Assembly (NCBI GenBank): GCA_016927065.1
Contig: JAFGNJ010000031.1
Coordinates: 1-64,000, forward strand
DNA: 64,000 bases
DNA from: Deltaproteobacteria bacterium
Lineage (GTDB): Bacteria; Desulfobacterota; B13-G15; RBG-16-54-18
Direction: 5' to 3'
The translations under genes were made by a program, and so were the position numbers. Below the pieces are notes generated by a model. That model was not told the DNA's origin. It saw nothing but the letters and a program-made list of their open reading frames with translations, and made no database searches. The stretch's first letter is position 1, and each line of letters begins with the position of its first letter. Positions 53,149 through 64,000 of this stretch are shown piece after piece.

Positions 53149-54453
53149 ATGCAACGAATAAAATGCTTATATGTCTTTTTTGCTTTTGTTATAGGGTTGA
53201 TTTTTCTACCAGCGACTGTGGAAGGGATCATCTACATTGATATTGGTTCCCCCCAGATCCGCAAGTTTTATCTGGCTCTGCCTGAGATTAAGGACTTAGG
53301 GGAGCTCCCGCACGGGATGAAGGAAGAGGTGGAGAAGGTCCTTACACAAGACCTCATTATATCAGATCTCTTTTACCTCAAGGATCGAGCACAATTTCCT
53401 CAAGGGACAGTTTATGTAACGGAAGAGAATGTTGACTTTACCGCATGGAAGAACGTAGAGGCCGAGTTCTTGCTAACAGTCGGCCTCAAGGCAGAAGGAG
53501 ATACGGTCTCGACCGAGTTCCGACTTTTTGATGTGGTGCAAGGTGTTTATATTGCGGGAAAGAGGTATAGGGGTGAACAGGAGGGGGTGCGGGTAATGGT
53601 CCACAAGATGGTCGATGAGGTTATCAAACAGTTGACCGGGGAGCGAGGGATATTCCAGACTAAAATCGCCTTTGTGACAGACCGCCTAGGGAACAAAGAA
53701 ATCGCCCTTATGGACGTCGACGGCAACAACGAACATATAATTACCAACAACAGTTCTATCAACATATCCCCCGAATGGCATCCGGACGGAAAGAGTCTAT
53801 TGTATACGTGTTTTCGCCGTCGCAACCCGGATCTGTATCAATTATTTTTATCTTCAAAAAACGTTGTTCTACTCTCTGCTGCCCCCGGGCCTAATGCCAC
53901 CTCGGCATGGTCTCCTGATGGTAAAAGGATTGCCCTTATGATGCGGGGTAGCGACAATACAGAAATCTACCTTCTGGACTCACAGGGCAAGAATCCCGTA
54001 CAGCTCACCAAGTCCTGGGACAATAAGGTTTCTCCCACATGGTCTCCCGACGGCAAGCAGATCGCCTTCGTTGCTGATCGATCACGCGGTCCACAGATTT
54101 ATATTTTTGATCTCCCTACCGGAAAAATCAGGAGGCTGACGTATGAAGGAAAATACAATTGTTCCCCTGCGTGGTCACCGAAAGGAGATAAGATAGCTTT
54201 TGCTCGTCAGGAGGAAGGGGGATTTCAAATCTACACTATCAGGCCGGATGGGACCGATGTAAGGAGATTGACCAGGGAAGGGAGTAATGAGAGCCCATCA
54301 TGGGCACCGAACGGACGGCATATCGTTTATGCCTCTAGGAGAGGGGGGAATTACGAACTATACATAATAACCGCGGATGGAGGTGGCCCATGGAAGGTAA
54401 CTTCCTCCATCTCCAATGAGACGGAGCCGGCATGGGCACCATGGCTACAATAA
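53149..54453 (+). CDS. tolB: Tol-Pal system protein TolB
   Basis: A 434-residue periplasmic beta-propeller protein. N-terminal signal sequence (MQRIKCLYVFFAFVIGLIFLP), a D1 domain (about 35-165), then five or six propeller blades with repeated PxWSPDGK-type motifs (SAWSPDGKRIALM, PTWSPDGKQIAFV, PAWSPKGDKIAFA, PSWAPNGRHIVYA). It binds Pal and TolA and keeps the envelope together. It starts 18 bases after tolA. Confidence 0.92.
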   Translation: MQRIKCLYVFFAFVIGLIFLPATVEGIIYIDIGSPQIRKFYLALPEIKDLGELPHGMKEEVEKVLTQDLIISDLFYLKDRAQFPQGTVYVTEENVDFTAWKNVEAEFLLTVGLKAEGDTVSTEFRLFDVVQGVYIAGKRYRGEQEGVRVMVHKMVDEVIKQLTGERGIFQTKIAFVTDRLGNKEIALMDVDGNNEHIITNNSSINISPEWHPDGKSLLYTCFRRRNPDLYQLFLSSKNVVLLSAAPGPNATSAWSPDGKRIALMMRGSDNTEIYLLDSQGKNPVQLTKSWDNKVSPTWSPDGKQIAFVADRSRGPQIYIFDLPTGKIRRLTYEGKYNCSPAWSPKGDKIAFARQEEGGFQIYTIRPDGTDVRRLTREGSNESPSWAPNGRHIVYASRRGGNYELYIITADGGGPWKVTSSISNETEPAWAPWLQ

Positions 54454-54490
54454 CGATGATCCGTAGGCGAGAGAAAGGAGGGTTTTCACG

Positions 54491-55048
54491 ATGGTGAGAA
54501 AAAAGAGTTTTGTATTGGTGATGTTACTCGTGGTCATATCCCTTATCTCCTTTACAGGTTGCCAGTACGAGCTGGTAAAGAAAAAGCGCCTTTCCCCAGA
54601 GGAGGAAAGGGCTTTACGTGAAGAGCAGAAAAGGGAGGAGGAAAAGAGGCTTTTTGAGGAAAGTCTTGCTAAGAAAGAATATTCTGGAATTGAGGGGGAG
54701 GTTTGGGAGAGTACTCAATTGAAGGATATCTATTTTGACTTTGATCAATATGATCTGACTGTAGACGCCAGGAGAATATTGACTGAGAATGCCAAGGTAT
54801 TAGTAGCCCATCCCACCGTCATAATACAGATTGAGGGCCATTGTGATGAGCGGGGGAGTAACGAATACAACTTGGCGTTGGGTGAGAAGAGGGCGGTGAG
54901 CGCAAAGCTTTATTTGATCAAACTCGGCGTGCAAGGAAGTCGGCTCTCAACCATCAGCTACGGAGAGGAGTTGCCGCTAGATACAGGACATGCGGAAGAG
55001 GCTTGGGGTAAGAATAGACGATGCCATTTTGTCATCCTCTCGCGGTAA
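54491..55048 (+). CDS. pal: Peptidoglycan-associated lipoprotein Pal
   Basis: A 185-residue outer-membrane lipoprotein. The lipobox SFTGC sets the lipid-modified cysteine at residue 24. After a Lys/Glu-rich linker, the OmpA-like domain (about 80-185) has DIYFDFDQYDL and IEGHCDERGSNEYNLALGEKRA, the residues that bind diaminopimelate-containing peptidoglycan. It starts 37 bases after tolB, with GAAAGGAGGG before it. Confidence 0.92.
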   Translation: MVRKKSFVLVMLLVVISLISFTGCQYELVKKKRLSPEEERALREEQKREEEKRLFEESLAKKEYSGIEGEVWESTQLKDIYFDFDQYDLTVDARRILTENAKVLVAHPTVIIQIEGHCDERGSNEYNLALGEKRAVSAKLYLIKLGVQGSRLSTISYGEELPLDTGHAEEAWGKNRRCHFVILSR

Positions 55049-55086
55049 CGTAGGTCCTGATGGGTAGTTCAGAAAGGAGAATACTA

Positions 55087-55857
55087 ATGAAGACCCGTAC
55101 TCTGATATTACCGTTGACTTCCTTAGTCTTTTTTCTGCTGATGGGTTGTGCTACCACTAGGGATGTGACCTACCTGCAACATCAGATTGCAGACCTACAG
55201 GGAAAGGTGGAAATCCTCAGGGGGCGGGTCACTTCCGAGATGCAGGAGAACTGGGTCAATTTCGAAACCTCTCTTGAGGATTTGAGGCAGGAGATCAAGA
55301 TCTTGAAAGCGAATATTGAGGAGGATCGAGAGCTGCTGAATAAGATTGCTGTCGATCTTGAGAAATTGAAAAAGGATCATGAAACTAAAAAATCAAATTT
55401 GAGCAAGGATAACGGTGATAATGTCGTCATATCATCAGTATCTCCTGTCGTTCCAGTAACTCAAACACAGGAAGAACCCAAGAAGGATATGGAGGGTACC
55501 TACCAAGATGCCTACAGTACCTTTAAAAAAGGTGATTATCCGAATGCCATAAAGATGTTCGAGGCCTTTCTCAACATATATCCCAAATCAGAATACGCAG
55601 ACAACGCTCAATATTGGATTGGTGAATGTTTTTATCAGCAAGGTGATTATGAGAGGGCTATTTTAACGTATGAAAAGGTGATAAAGAAATATCCCAAAGG
55701 TGACAAGGTCCCTTCCGCCCTCTTAAAACAGGGATTTGCCTTTTTAGACTTGGGCGATCGGGTAGATGCCAAGCTCCTTTTTCATAAAGTAATCAAGGAC
55801 TATCCTCAATCACCGCAGGCCGAGATTGCGGCTAGAAAGTTGAAAGTATTAGATTAA
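55087..55857 (+). CDS. cpoB: Tol-Pal system protein CpoB (YbgF)
   Basis: A 256-residue product from the ATG at 55087 (AAAGGAG upstream); the frame open from 55060 is not used. A signal with LMGCATT may be a lipobox. Next come a coiled-coil trimerisation region (about 25-110, LQHQIADLQGKVEILRG) and four TPR repeats (about 130-256: AYSTFKKGDYPNAIKMFEAFLNIYP...). It coordinates Tol-Pal with peptidoglycan synthesis. Its stop codon abuts the rpoC stop on the other strand. Confidence 0.88.
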   Translation: MKTRTLILPLTSLVFFLLMGCATTRDVTYLQHQIADLQGKVEILRGRVTSEMQENWVNFETSLEDLRQEIKILKANIEEDRELLNKIAVDLEKLKKDHETKKSNLSKDNGDNVVISSVSPVVPVTQTQEEPKKDMEGTYQDAYSTFKKGDYPNAIKMFEAFLNIYPKSEYADNAQYWIGECFYQQGDYERAILTYEKVIKKYPKGDKVPSALLKQGFAFLDLGDRVDAKLLFHKVIKDYPQSPQAEIAARKLKVLD

Positions 55858-58800
55858 TCAATCTGTTGTAACGAGGTTTTTTTCCTCTTTATTTTTTGTT
55901 TCCGATTCGGAGGCCATCTCTATCGTCTCCAAAGGAGGAAGATACTTTTCCTCAATAAATGGTCTGATTTTGCCATAGTGGGTATTTCCGGTTCCCGCAG
56001 GAACCAATCTCCCCATGATAACGTTTTCTTTCAATCCACGTAACTCATCAACTCTTCCTTCGACCGCTGCTTGGGTCAAGACCCGGGTGGTCTCCTGGAA
56101 GGAAGCAGCTGATACCCAGCTATCAGTGATGAGAGAAGCCTTCGTGATACCCAGGAATAAGGGGTCAGCGGTGGCCGGGCTTCCTCCCTCTTTGAGGATC
56201 CGCTCATTCTCTTCTTTGAAGACTTGTTTTTCTATCTGTTCATCCACGATGAACCGGGTGTCCCCCACCTCACGGATCTGCACCCTCTTGAGCATTTGTC
56301 TGACGATGATCTCAATATGTTTGTCGTTAATTTTGACCCCTTGCAGTTGATATACTTCTTGAATTTCGTCCACCAAAAAACGGGCCAACTCTTTGTCTCC
56401 CAAGACTTTAAGAATATCATGTGGGTTGGAGCTCCCATCCATGAGAGCTTCTCCTGCTTTGACCTCCTCTCCTTCAAGGACACTGATGTGTTTTCCTTTG
56501 GGGATGCTATATTCCTTTGGCTCACCTACTTCCGGCGTAACAACAACCTTTCGTTTTCCTTTAAGCATCTTGCCGAAGCTCACTACCCCATCTATCTCGC
56601 TTATGAGGGCATACTCCTTGGGTTTTCTGGCCTCAAAGAGTTCGGCTACTCGAGGGAGACCGCCAGTAATATCTTTGGTCTTAGTGGTCTCACGAGGTAT
56701 CTTCACCAAGACATCTCCCGCTTCTACCGGTTCGCCTTCTTTTACGTAGATGTTAGAGCCAATGGGTAGAATGTATCGAGCCTCAGTTTCCATGCTCTTC
56801 TTCCCTTCAGCATCCAGCCTCTCCTGCTTAATAGAGATTCGAGGCCGCAGATCAGGGTCCTTACTCTCTATAATGACCTTGTGAGTGTGGCCAGTCACCT
56901 CATCTACTTGCTCTTGCATGGTGACTCCCTCACTGATATCACCGAACTTTATCAAGCCGGGGACTTCCGTAATTATTGGTAGGGTATAAGGGTCCCACTC
57001 TGCTATAAGCACCCCTTCCTTCACCTTTTGCCCTTCTTCGACTCCTAATTTTGCGCCATATACTACCGGATACCGATTTCGTTCTCTGCCCTCGTCATCC
57101 AGGATGGCGATTTCACCTTTGCGACTCATTACCACACGCATACCCTCTCTGTTGCGTACGGTCCGTAGGTCGATAAATTTGATAACTCCGTCGTTTTTGG
57201 CCTCAAGGGTAGTTTCCGCTACTCGTCTACTCGCCGTCCCCCCAATATGGAAGGTTCTCATGGTGAGCTGGGTTCCGGGTTCCCCAATGGACTGCGCGGC
57301 TATGACTCCTACGGCCTCACCAATGTCGACGATTCTTCCACGGGCCAGATCTCTTCCGTAGCAGAGGGCACAGACACCGTACTTGGCTTCACAGGTGAGT
57401 ACAGAACGGATTTTAACGTGGTCCAATCCCGCATCAGCGATTTTCTGTACCGATTCTTCGGTTATTTCCTGATTTGCTTTGACGACAATTTTATCGGTGA
57501 AGGGGTCCTTAATGTCCTCAAGGGCTACACGTCCCAAGATTCTCTCCACCATGGGTTCGATAATTTCGCCGCCTTCCACCAGAGATGAAACGTATATACC
57601 ATCCATGGTGCCACAGTCGTATTCAGTGATAATGATATCCTGCGCCACGTCTACCAATCTGCGAGTAAGATATCCGGAATTAGCCGTCTTCAAAGCAGTA
57701 TCTGCCAACCCTTTGCGAGCCCCATGGGTGGAAACAAAGTACTGCAAGACGGTGAGCCCTTCCCTGAAGTTAGCAGTAATAGGGGTTTCGATGATTTCTC
57801 CTGATGGCTTAGCCATCAAACCTCGCATGCCCGCCAGTTGCCGTATCTGCTGTGCGGTTCCACGGGCCCCTGAATCGGCCATCATAAAAATGGGATTAAA
57901 GCTGGGTACTGCCTGTTCGTTTCCTTCCGGGTCTTTAACTGTTTCCGTTCCCAACTCTTTCATCATCTCATCGGCGATCTCTTCGGTGAGCTGAGCCCAT
58001 ATGTCGATTACCTTGTTATACCGCTCACCATCAGTGATGAGTCCGTCTACGTATTGCTGCCTGATCTTTTCAACCTCCTTTGTGGCTTCTTCCAGGAGTT
58101 GAGGTTTATGAGAAGGTACACGAATATCGTCAATCCCAATGGAGAGGGCAGATTTTGTGACGTAGGCGAAGCCCAAGTCCTTCAATTTGTCCGCCAAGAT
58201 GACCGTTTTCTTATTGCCCGCCACCCGGTAGGCGTAGTCGATGAGGTTGGCCACCGCCTTTTTGTTCATGACGCGGTTGATCAATTCAAAAGGAACCTCT
58301 TCAGGCACGACCTCTCTGAGGATGATCCTCCCCGCGGTTGTTTCCACCAATTCTCCGTTCATTCGTACCTTGATGCTGGCTTGCATATCTACCGCATTGG
58401 CGTCATAGGCGATTCGTACCTCTTCCGGGTTGGCAAAAACCTTCCCTGTTCCCTTGGCAAATTCTTTTTCCCTCGTCATATAATAGAGGCCCAAGACAAT
58501 ATCCTGTGTGGGAACGATAATCGGTTTTCCATGGGCAGGAGAGAGGATGTTGTTGGTGGACATCATGAGTACCCGTGCCTCGGTTTGGGCCTCTACGGAG
58601 AGAGGAACATGAACGGCCATCTGGTCACCGTCGAAGTCAGCGTTGAAGGCAAGACAGACAAGAGGGTGAAGCTGAATAGCCTTTCCTTCAATAAGGAGGG
58701 GTTCAAAGGCCTGGATGCCGAGGCGGTGTAAGGTTGGGGCCCTATTAAGCATAATAGGATGCTCTCTGATTACTTCCTCAAGAATATCCCATACTTCAGG

Positions 58801-60021
58801 CCTTTCTTTTTCTACCATTTTCTTGGCGCTTTTAACCGTGGTCACATAGCCTCGTTCTTCCAATTTGTTGTAAATAAAAGGTTTGAAGAGCTCCAAGGCC
58901 ATTTTTTTAGGAAGACCACACTGATGCAAACGCAGCTCTGGTCCGATGACGATGACCGATCGTCCGGAGTAGTCTACCCTTTTCCCCAAGAGGTTTTGAC
59001 GAAACCTTCCTTGCTTGCCCCTGAGCATATCGCTCAAGGACCGCAGGGGTTTTTTGTTGGCCCCGGTGATAACCCTACCTCGTTTACCGTTGTCGAAGAG
59101 GGCGTCTACTGCTTCCTGTAACATCCTTTTTTCATTACGGATGATGATGTCCGGGGCGTTTAACTCCAAGAGCCGTTTTAAGCGATTATTTCTGTTAATC
59201 ACCCTCCGATAGAGATCATTGAGATCAGATGTAGCAAATCGTCCTCCGTCAAGGGGGACAAGGGGTCTTAGGTCAGGGGGGATGACAGGGATGACATCGA
59301 GAATCATCCACTCTGGCTTATTACCAGAGTCCCGAAATGCCTCGATAACCCGCAAGCGTTTTGCCAACTTTTTGCGTTTTGAATCAGATTGGGTCTCTTT
59401 CATCTCAAAACGGAGGTTCTCAGCCACTTCTTTGATGTCCATTTTTTGCAGCAGTTTTTTGACTGCCTCAGCTCCAACACCGGCTTCTATGGCATCCTCA
59501 CCGTATTTTTCCCTGATCTCACGATATTTTTCTTCGCTAATAAGATCTCCTCTCTTAAGGGGGATATCCTTAGGGTCGATAATCACATACGATTCAAAAT
59601 AGAGAGTACGCTCCAATTCCTTTAGGGTCATATCGAGGAACATACCAATTTTGCTCGGAATACTTTTTAAGAACCAGATATGGGCTACTGGTGCGGCCAA
59701 CTCGATATGTCCCATTCTTTCCCGGCGAACCTTAGTTTGAATTACTTCAACCCCGCACTTTTCGCAGACAATACCTCGGTGTTTCATCCTTTTGTATTTA
59801 CCGCAGTTACATTCGTAGTCCTTTACCGGTCCGAATATTCTGGCGCAAAAAAGGCCGTCTCGTTCCGGTTTAAAGGTACGATAATTAATGGTTTCCGGTT
59901 TTTTCACCTCCCCATGGGACCAACTTCTGATTTGTTCGGGGGAGGCCAAAGCGATCCTAATGGCATTAAAGCTCGATGGATCTTTGGGTTTTTCAAAGAA
60001 AGAGAGTAAGTAATCTTCCAA
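55858..60021 (-). CDS. rpoC: DNA-directed RNA polymerase subunit beta'
   Basis: A full 1387-residue beta' subunit. The start is TTG at 60021, with AAGGAGG eight bases upstream and the product beginning [12 protein letters not shown]. The zinc ribbon near the N-terminus ([20 protein letters not shown]), the catalytic NADFDGDQM and the second zinc site ([17 protein letters not shown]) are all intact. It lies 18 bases after rpoB. The usual rpsL-rpsG-fusA genes do not follow; the convergent cpoB gene does. Confidence 0.97.
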   Translation of the reverse strand: MEDYLLSFFEKPKDPSSFNAIRIALASPEQIRSWSHGEVKKPETINYRTFKPERDGLFCARIFGPVKDYECNCGKYKRMKHRGIVCEKCGVEVIQTKVRRERMGHIELAAPVAHIWFLKSIPSKIGMFLDMTLKELERTLYFESYVIIDPKDIPLKRGDLISEEKYREIREKYGEDAIEAGVGAEAVKKLLQKMDIKEVAENLRFEMKETQSDSKRKKLAKRLRVIEAFRDSGNKPEWMILDVIPVIPPDLRPLVPLDGGRFATSDLNDLYRRVINRNNRLKRLLELNAPDIIIRNEKRMLQEAVDALFDNGKRGRVITGANKKPLRSLSDMLRGKQGRFRQNLLGKRVDYSGRSVIVIGPELRLHQCGLPKKMALELFKPFIYNKLEERGYVTTVKSAKKMVEKERPEVWDILEEVIREHPIMLNRAPTLHRLGIQAFEPLLIEGKAIQLHPLVCLAFNADFDGDQMAVHVPLSVEAQTEARVLMMSTNNILSPAHGKPIIVPTQDIVLGLYYMTREKEFAKGTGKVFANPEEVRIAYDANAVDMQASIKVRMNGELVETTAGRIILREVVPEEVPFELINRVMNKKAVANLIDYAYRVAGNKKTVILADKLKDLGFAYVTKSALSIGIDDIRVPSHKPQLLEEATKEVEKIRQQYVDGLITDGERYNKVIDIWAQLTEEIADEMMKELGTETVKDPEGNEQAVPSFNPIFMMADSGARGTAQQIRQLAGMRGLMAKPSGEIIETPITANFREGLTVLQYFVSTHGARKGLADTALKTANSGYLTRRLVDVAQDIIITEYDCGTMDGIYVSSLVEGGEIIEPMVERILGRVALEDIKDPFTDKIVVKANQEITEESVQKIADAGLDHVKIRSVLTCEAKYGVCALCYGRDLARGRIVDIGEAVGVIAAQSIGEPGTQLTMRTFHIGGTASRRVAETTLEAKNDGVIKFIDLRTVRNREGMRVVMSRKGEIAILDDEGRERNRYPVVYGAKLGVEEGQKVKEGVLIAEWDPYTLPIITEVPGLIKFGDISEGVTMQEQVDEVTGHTHKVIIESKDPDLRPRISIKQERLDAEGKKSMETEARYILPIGSNIYVKEGEPVEAGDVLVKIPRETTKTKDITGGLPRVAELFEARKPKEYALISEIDGVVSFGKMLKGKRKVVVTPEVGEPKEYSIPKGKHISVLEGEEVKAGEALMDGSSNPHDILKVLGDKELARFLVDEIQEVYQLQGVKINDKHIEIIVRQMLKRVQIREVGDTRFIVDEQIEKQVFKEENERILKEGGSPATADPLFLGITKASLITDSWVSAASFQETTRVLTQAAVEGRVDELRGLKENVIMGRLVPAGTGNTHYGKIRPFIEEKYLPPLETIEMASESETKNKEEKNLVTTD

Positions 60022-60039
60022 GGTTCAACCTCCTTATGG

Positions 60040-63000
60040 CTATTTCTTTTCTTCAGCCTTTTTTTCTTCCTCCAGGAGATCTACGTTGAGACAAAGCCCC
60101 TGCAGTTCCTTAACGAGGACATTAAATGATTCCGGAATTCCTGGTTCAAGAACGTCCTTCCCTTTCACAATGGCCTCGTAGGCCCTCGTTCTACCGGCTT
60201 GATCATCAGATTTTACCGTTAAAAATTCCTGCAACGCATGCGCAGCCCCATATGCCTCCAGGGCCCATACCTCCATCTCTCCTAATCGCTGCCCGCCGAA
60301 TTGGGCCTTTCCACCCAATGGTTGTTGCGTTACCAGTGAATAGGGACCGATGGAACGTGCGTGGATTTTATCGTCAACTAAGTGATGGAGTTTGAGCATA
60401 TACATGTATCCTACCGTGATTTGGTGATCGAAAGGCTCGCCAGTGCGGCCGTCGTAGAGAGTAGTTTGTCCCGTAAATGGCAAGTCGGCCTTTTTCAAGG
60501 CTTCCCTGATTTCTTCCTCTGATGCCCCATCAAAAACGGGGACGGACATAAATATTCCGTCTCGTAGCCGTTTTGCGAATTTCATCACTACTTCTTCATC
60601 GGCTTTATCAATGGTCTTTATGGCTTCCTTTGTAGGAAATATTTCCTTGAGAAATCCTTTAAGTTCATCTAAGCTTTTGTTGTTTTTGATATATTCATCG
60701 ACTTTGTTTCCGAGTTCCTTGGCCGCCCAACCGAGGTGGGTCTCTAAGATCTGTCCAAGATTCATTCGAGAAGGGACTCCCAGGGGGTTTAAAATCATAT
60801 CGACAGGGGTCCCGTCCTCGAGATAAGGCATATCTTCTTCGGGCAGAATTCTCGATACAATCCCCTTATTTCCATGGCGGCCGGAAACTTTGTCGCCCAC
60901 CGAGAGACGTCGTTTCATAGCAATGTAAACCTTTACAACTTTACTTACCCCAGGGAGGAGTTCATCTCCTGTCTCCAACTTTTTTAATTTCTCCTCGGCT
61001 TTTTCCTTTATCGACTCGATCTCCCTGATGCCACCAGTCGTGAGTTGATCCACTTCAGTTATAATCTGCTCATCACTGATGGAGAGTTCTCTCCATCGCT
61101 CCCAAGGTATCGTTTCAAGGATTTCCTCGGTAAGTTTAACACCCTTTTCCACTAATTTCTTCCCCTTCAGGGGGTCTTGAAGGGATGCGGAAGTTTTTTT
61201 GCCTATCAGAAGCCCTTGAATGCGTTCTTTGGTGTAACGTTCAATGATATTGATTTCCGCATCGCGGTCATTAATTATTTTTTGCTCTTCCTCTTCCTCA
61301 ATTTCTTTAGCCCTTTTATCTTTCTCAGCTCCTCTTCTCGTGAAGACCTTGGCATCGATTACAACACCTTCAATCCCATGGGGTACCCGCAGTGAGGTAT
61401 CTTTGACATCGCTTGCTTTCTCTCCGAAAATAGCTCTTAAGAGTTTCTCTTCCGGGGAAAGCTGAGTTTCTCCCTTCGGTGTGATCTTGCCCACCAATAT
61501 ATCTCCCGGTTTTACCTCTGCGCCAATGCGGATGACTCCGCTTCCATCAAGATCATTCAGCATCTCTTCCCCTACATTGGGGATATCCGGCGTGATCTCT
61601 TCTTTGCCGAGCTTGGTGTCGCGCGCCACGCACTCCATTTCTTCAATATGCATGGAGGTGTATATATCTTCTTTTAAGATTTTTTCATTGGTGAGTATAG
61701 AGTCCTCAAAGTTATAACCCCCCCAGGGCATGAAGGCGACAAGGACATTACGTCCCAAGGCTAACTCTCCAATATGTGTAGATGGTCCATCAGCTATAAC
61801 ATCTCCTTTTTCAAGATATTCACCCTTAGAAACGATCGGTTTCTGATTTATACAAGTTCCTTGGTTCGAACGTTGATACTTGATTAGGTTGTAAATATCC
61901 ACCCCTACACCCTTTCCATCCTCTTCCGCTTTGACTACGATTCGAGAGGCGTCTATACTTTCTACAACGCCATCTCTCTTGGCCGCCACGGTGGCCCCGG
62001 AGTCCCTGGCTACTATTCGTTCCATTCCGGTGCCGATCAAAGGCGCCTCGGTGCGTAACAAGGAGACTGCCTGCCTTTGCATATTGGAACCCATGAGCGC
62101 GCGGTTGGCGTCATCATTCTCCAAGAATGGAATGAGGGAGCTGGCCACACTGACCAATTGCCGAGGGGAGACGTCCATATAGTCTACTTCCTCAGGTTTT
62201 ACGATGATGAAATCTCCAGCCTTCCTGGCAGAGACGAGAGGAGCGGTAAACTTTCCTTCCTCATCGATGGGGGCGTTTGCCTGGGCGATGGTATGTTTTT
62301 CTTCATCCAACGCGAAGAGGTATTCTATTTTTTCGGTAACCCGTCCGTTTTCTACTTTGCGGTAAGGGGTTTCAATGAAACCATACTCATTAACACGAGC
62401 ATAGGTGCTCAGGGAGACGATCAGCCCTATATTTGGGCCTTCTGGGGTCTCGATAGGACAGATCCTTCCATAGTGAGAAGGATGAACATCGCGGACTTCA
62501 AAGCCGGCCCTTTCCCTTGTGAGACCTCCTGGACCCAAGGCGCTTAGTCGCCTCTTGTGGGTGATTTCGGAAAGCGGGTTGGTTTGATCCATAAATTGCG
62601 AGAGTTGACTGCTGCCGAAGAATTCCCGCACCACCGCTGTTAAAGGCTTCGAATTGATGAGATCATGAGGCATGAGGGTTTCTACCTCCTGAAGGCTCAT
62701 CCGTTCCTTGATAGCCCTTTCCACCCTGACCAAACCAATATGAAACTGATTTTGCAGTAGTTCTCCTACCGTCCTTACTCGACGGTTACCAAGATGATCG
62801 ATGTCATCTATGTTTCCTTTTCCTTCCTTGAGACCGATGAGGTACTTTACTACTTCTAGAATGTCTTCTCGTCTAAGAGTAGTGATTTCCAAAGGGACGT
62901 CCAAGCCCAATTTGTGATTTATTTTCATTCGTCCTACCTTGGAGAGGTCATATCTCTCTGAGTTGAAGAAGAGGTTGTTGAAGAGTGTTTTGGCCGTCTC

Positions 63001-64000
63001 CAATGTGGGAGGGTCCCCTGGGCGCAGACGACGATAGATTTCTATGCTCGCCCTTTCCTGTTCTTTTTGGGCGGCAAGATTGGGATCGGTATGAGGCAGC
63101 TGCGCTTTTTCATCTTCAGTCAGAACGATTTTATCCGCCAAAAGGGTTTCTCTCATAGATGGGCTACTTTTTATTTCCTCAATCAGCAAAATCTCGAATT
63201 CCCCAATTCCCCCTTCCCTGATTTCATTAATCTTTTCTTCGGTCAGTTCTCGATTGATTTCAACAACGACCTCCCCGGTGGCAGGGTCTATAATATCCCT
63301 GGCGGCCACCCTTCCCACTAAGGTATCGGGTTCAACAGAGACCTCAAAAATGCCTGCGGCCTCAAGCTTTTGCATGGCACCTTCGGTGATTTTTCTGTTC
63401 TTTTTAATGAGGGTTTCATTAGTCTTAGGGTCTATGATATCAGCCGAGGCCTTTTGTCCTACCATGAGGCTGTGAACCACCTTTTTGTGAAAGCCATGGG
63501 GGGATATGAGAATTTTTTCTTTATGATAAAAGATATCTAAAAGGTCTTGTGTGGAGTAACCAAGGGCCTTGAGGAAGACTGTTACGGGGATCTTCCTTCT
63601 TCTATCAATCCGTACGTAGAGGATGTCCTTTTGGTCAAACTCCAAATCGATCCAAGAACCACGATAGGGGATAATCCGAGCATAGTAGAGAGGTCTACCC
63701 ATCTGGGTTTTGGAAGACTCTTGATCAAAGAATACGCCTGGTGAACGATGAAGTTGGCTGACGATCACCCTTTCTGTCCCATTTATGATAAAGGTCCCGT
63801 TGTCAGTCATGAGGGGGACTTCGCCGAAGTACACCTCTTGCTCTTTGATGGCCTTTATCTGTCCTGTTTTTACCCCTTCTTGGACGTCGTAGATAATGAG
63901 TTGGATGGTTACCCGCAACGGGGCTGCATAGGTTATTCCTTTCAGCAGGCACTCTCGAACGTCGTACTTGGGTTTCCCCAAACGGTATTTGATAAAGCGT
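60040..64000 (-). CDS. rpoB: DNA-directed RNA polymerase subunit beta (5' end cut by window)
   Basis: At least 1319 residues of the beta subunit; the N-terminal portion lies beyond the window edge. A frame start at 63981 is a TTG inside [12 protein letters not shown], not the real start, since the coding frame is open to 64000. Landmarks: the rifampicin-pocket segment [31 protein letters not shown] (wild-type residues), [15 protein letters not shown], and the C-terminal [27 protein letters not shown]. It is followed by rpoC. Confidence 0.97.
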   Translation of the reverse strand, partial: RFIKYRLGKPKYDVRECLLKGITYAAPLRVTIQLIIYDVQEGVKTGQIKAIKEQEVYFGEVPLMTDNGTFIINGTERVIVSQLHRSPGVFFDQESSKTQMGRPLYYARIIPYRGSWIDLEFDQKDILYVRIDRRRKIPVTVFLKALGYSTQDLLDIFYHKEKILISPHGFHKKVVHSLMVGQKASADIIDPKTNETLIKKNRKITEGAMQKLEAAGIFEVSVEPDTLVGRVAARDIIDPATGEVVVEINRELTEEKINEIREGGIGEFEILLIEEIKSSPSMRETLLADKIVLTEDEKAQLPHTDPNLAAQKEQERASIEIYRRLRPGDPPTLETAKTLFNNLFFNSERYDLSKVGRMKINHKLGLDVPLEITTLRREDILEVVKYLIGLKEGKGNIDDIDHLGNRRVRTVGELLQNQFHIGLVRVERAIKERMSLQEVETLMPHDLINSKPLTAVVREFFGSSQLSQFMDQTNPLSEITHKRRLSALGPGGLTRERAGFEVRDVHPSHYGRICPIETPEGPNIGLIVSLSTYARVNEYGFIETPYRKVENGRVTEKIEYLFALDEEKHTIAQANAPIDEEGKFTAPLVSARKAGDFIIVKPEEVDYMDVSPRQLVSVASSLIPFLENDDANRALMGSNMQRQAVSLLRTEAPLIGTGMERIVARDSGATVAAKRDGVVESIDASRIVVKAEEDGKGVGVDIYNLIKYQRSNQGTCINQKPIVSKGEYLEKGDVIADGPSTHIGELALGRNVLVAFMPWGGYNFEDSILTNEKILKEDIYTSMHIEEMECVARDTKLGKEEITPDIPNVGEEMLNDLDGSGVIRIGAEVKPGDILVGKITPKGETQLSPEEKLLRAIFGEKASDVKDTSLRVPHGIEGVVIDAKVFTRRGAEKDKRAKEIEEEEEQKIINDRDAEINIIERYTKERIQGLLIGKKTSASLQDPLKGKKLVEKGVKLTEEILETIPWERWRELSISDEQIITEVDQLTTGGIREIESIKEKAEEKLKKLETGDELLPGVSKVVKVYIAMKRRLSVGDKVSGRHGNKGIVSRILPEEDMPYLEDGTPVDMILNPLGVPSRMNLGQILETHLGWAAKELGNKVDEYIKNNKSLDELKGFLKEIFPTKEAIKTIDKADEEVVMKFAKRLRDGIFMSVPVFDGASEEEIREALKKADLPFTGQTTLYDGRTGEPFDHQITVGYMYMLKLHHLVDDKIHARSIGPYSLVTQQPLGGKAQFGGQRLGEMEVWALEAYGAAHALQEFLTVKSDDQAGRTRAYEAIVKGKDVLEPGIPESFNVLVKELQGLCLNVDLLEEEKKAEEKK

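Noticed and set aside
63979-63981. TTG as the start of rpoB
   Set aside because: The upstream codons remain open and read [15 protein letters not shown], matching the interior of the beta subunit, so the gene simply runs off the window.

Overview
The window looks like a chromosomal piece of an anaerobic, diderm bacterium, most likely a Desulfobacterota/Deltaproteobacteria-type organism. The evidence is a Tol-Pal envelope cluster, two tripartite TRAP transporters, six genes for family III (CaiB/BaiF) CoA-transferases, a benzoyl-CoA-reductase/2-hydroxyacyl-CoA-dehydratase-like pair, desulforedoxin-like mini-proteins, and frequent TTG/GTG starts. The lineage is inferred from gene content only; no rRNA gene is present.

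Layout. 0.3-1.5 kb: an MFS carboxylate-type permease. 1.8-10.3 kb: a secreted-protein locus built around a 1068-residue STAND-ATPase/BTAD regulator (6086-9292). It is flanked by an exported Ig-like protein plus a von Willebrand factor A protein on one side and an exported DUF3617 protein on the other. Both flanking promoter regions carry the same pair of CTGTGAC-type heptamers at 11-bp spacing, a strong candidate operator. 10.4-13.9 kb: small hypothetical genes, a lipase-like hydrolase and adenine deaminase. 14.1-23.0 kb: a LysR regulator divergent from rhodanese, TRAP DctP/Q/M, a cupin, a beta-helix protein and an M28-like peptidase with a PKD domain.

23.1-44.4 kb: an acyl-CoA island, nearly all on the minus strand. 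It holds a fused double CoA-transferase, a DUF559 gene inside palindromic repeats, a nitronate-monooxygenase-like flavoprotein, two overlooked desulforedoxin-like genes, an acyl-CoA ligase and two crotonases. A plus-strand amidohydrolase, a HicBA toxin-antitoxin pair, a duplicated amidohydrolase tail and a few degraded or foreign genes interrupt it. It ends with two homologous CoA-transferase gene pairs bracketing a two-subunit dehydratase/reductase-like enzyme and a metallo-beta-lactamase-fold hydrolase. 44.8-51.2 kb, plus strand: a single CoA-transferase, a second TRAP transporter and a CapA-like protein. 51.5-55.9 kb: a LysR gene running into tolA-tolB-pal-cpoB. 55.9-64.0 kb, minus strand: rpoC and rpoB, the latter cut by the window edge.

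Working hypothesis: the TRAP systems import organic acids, the CoA-transferases and ligase activate them as CoA thioesters, and the dehydratase-like pair, crotonases and flavoprotein process the acyl chain. The most unusual points are the duplicated CoA-transferase pair around a dehydratase whose small subunit seems to have lost its iron-sulfur cysteines, and the predicted BTAD operator shared by the two gene sets that flank its regulator. All family calls are by eye from the translated sequence; no database search was run.
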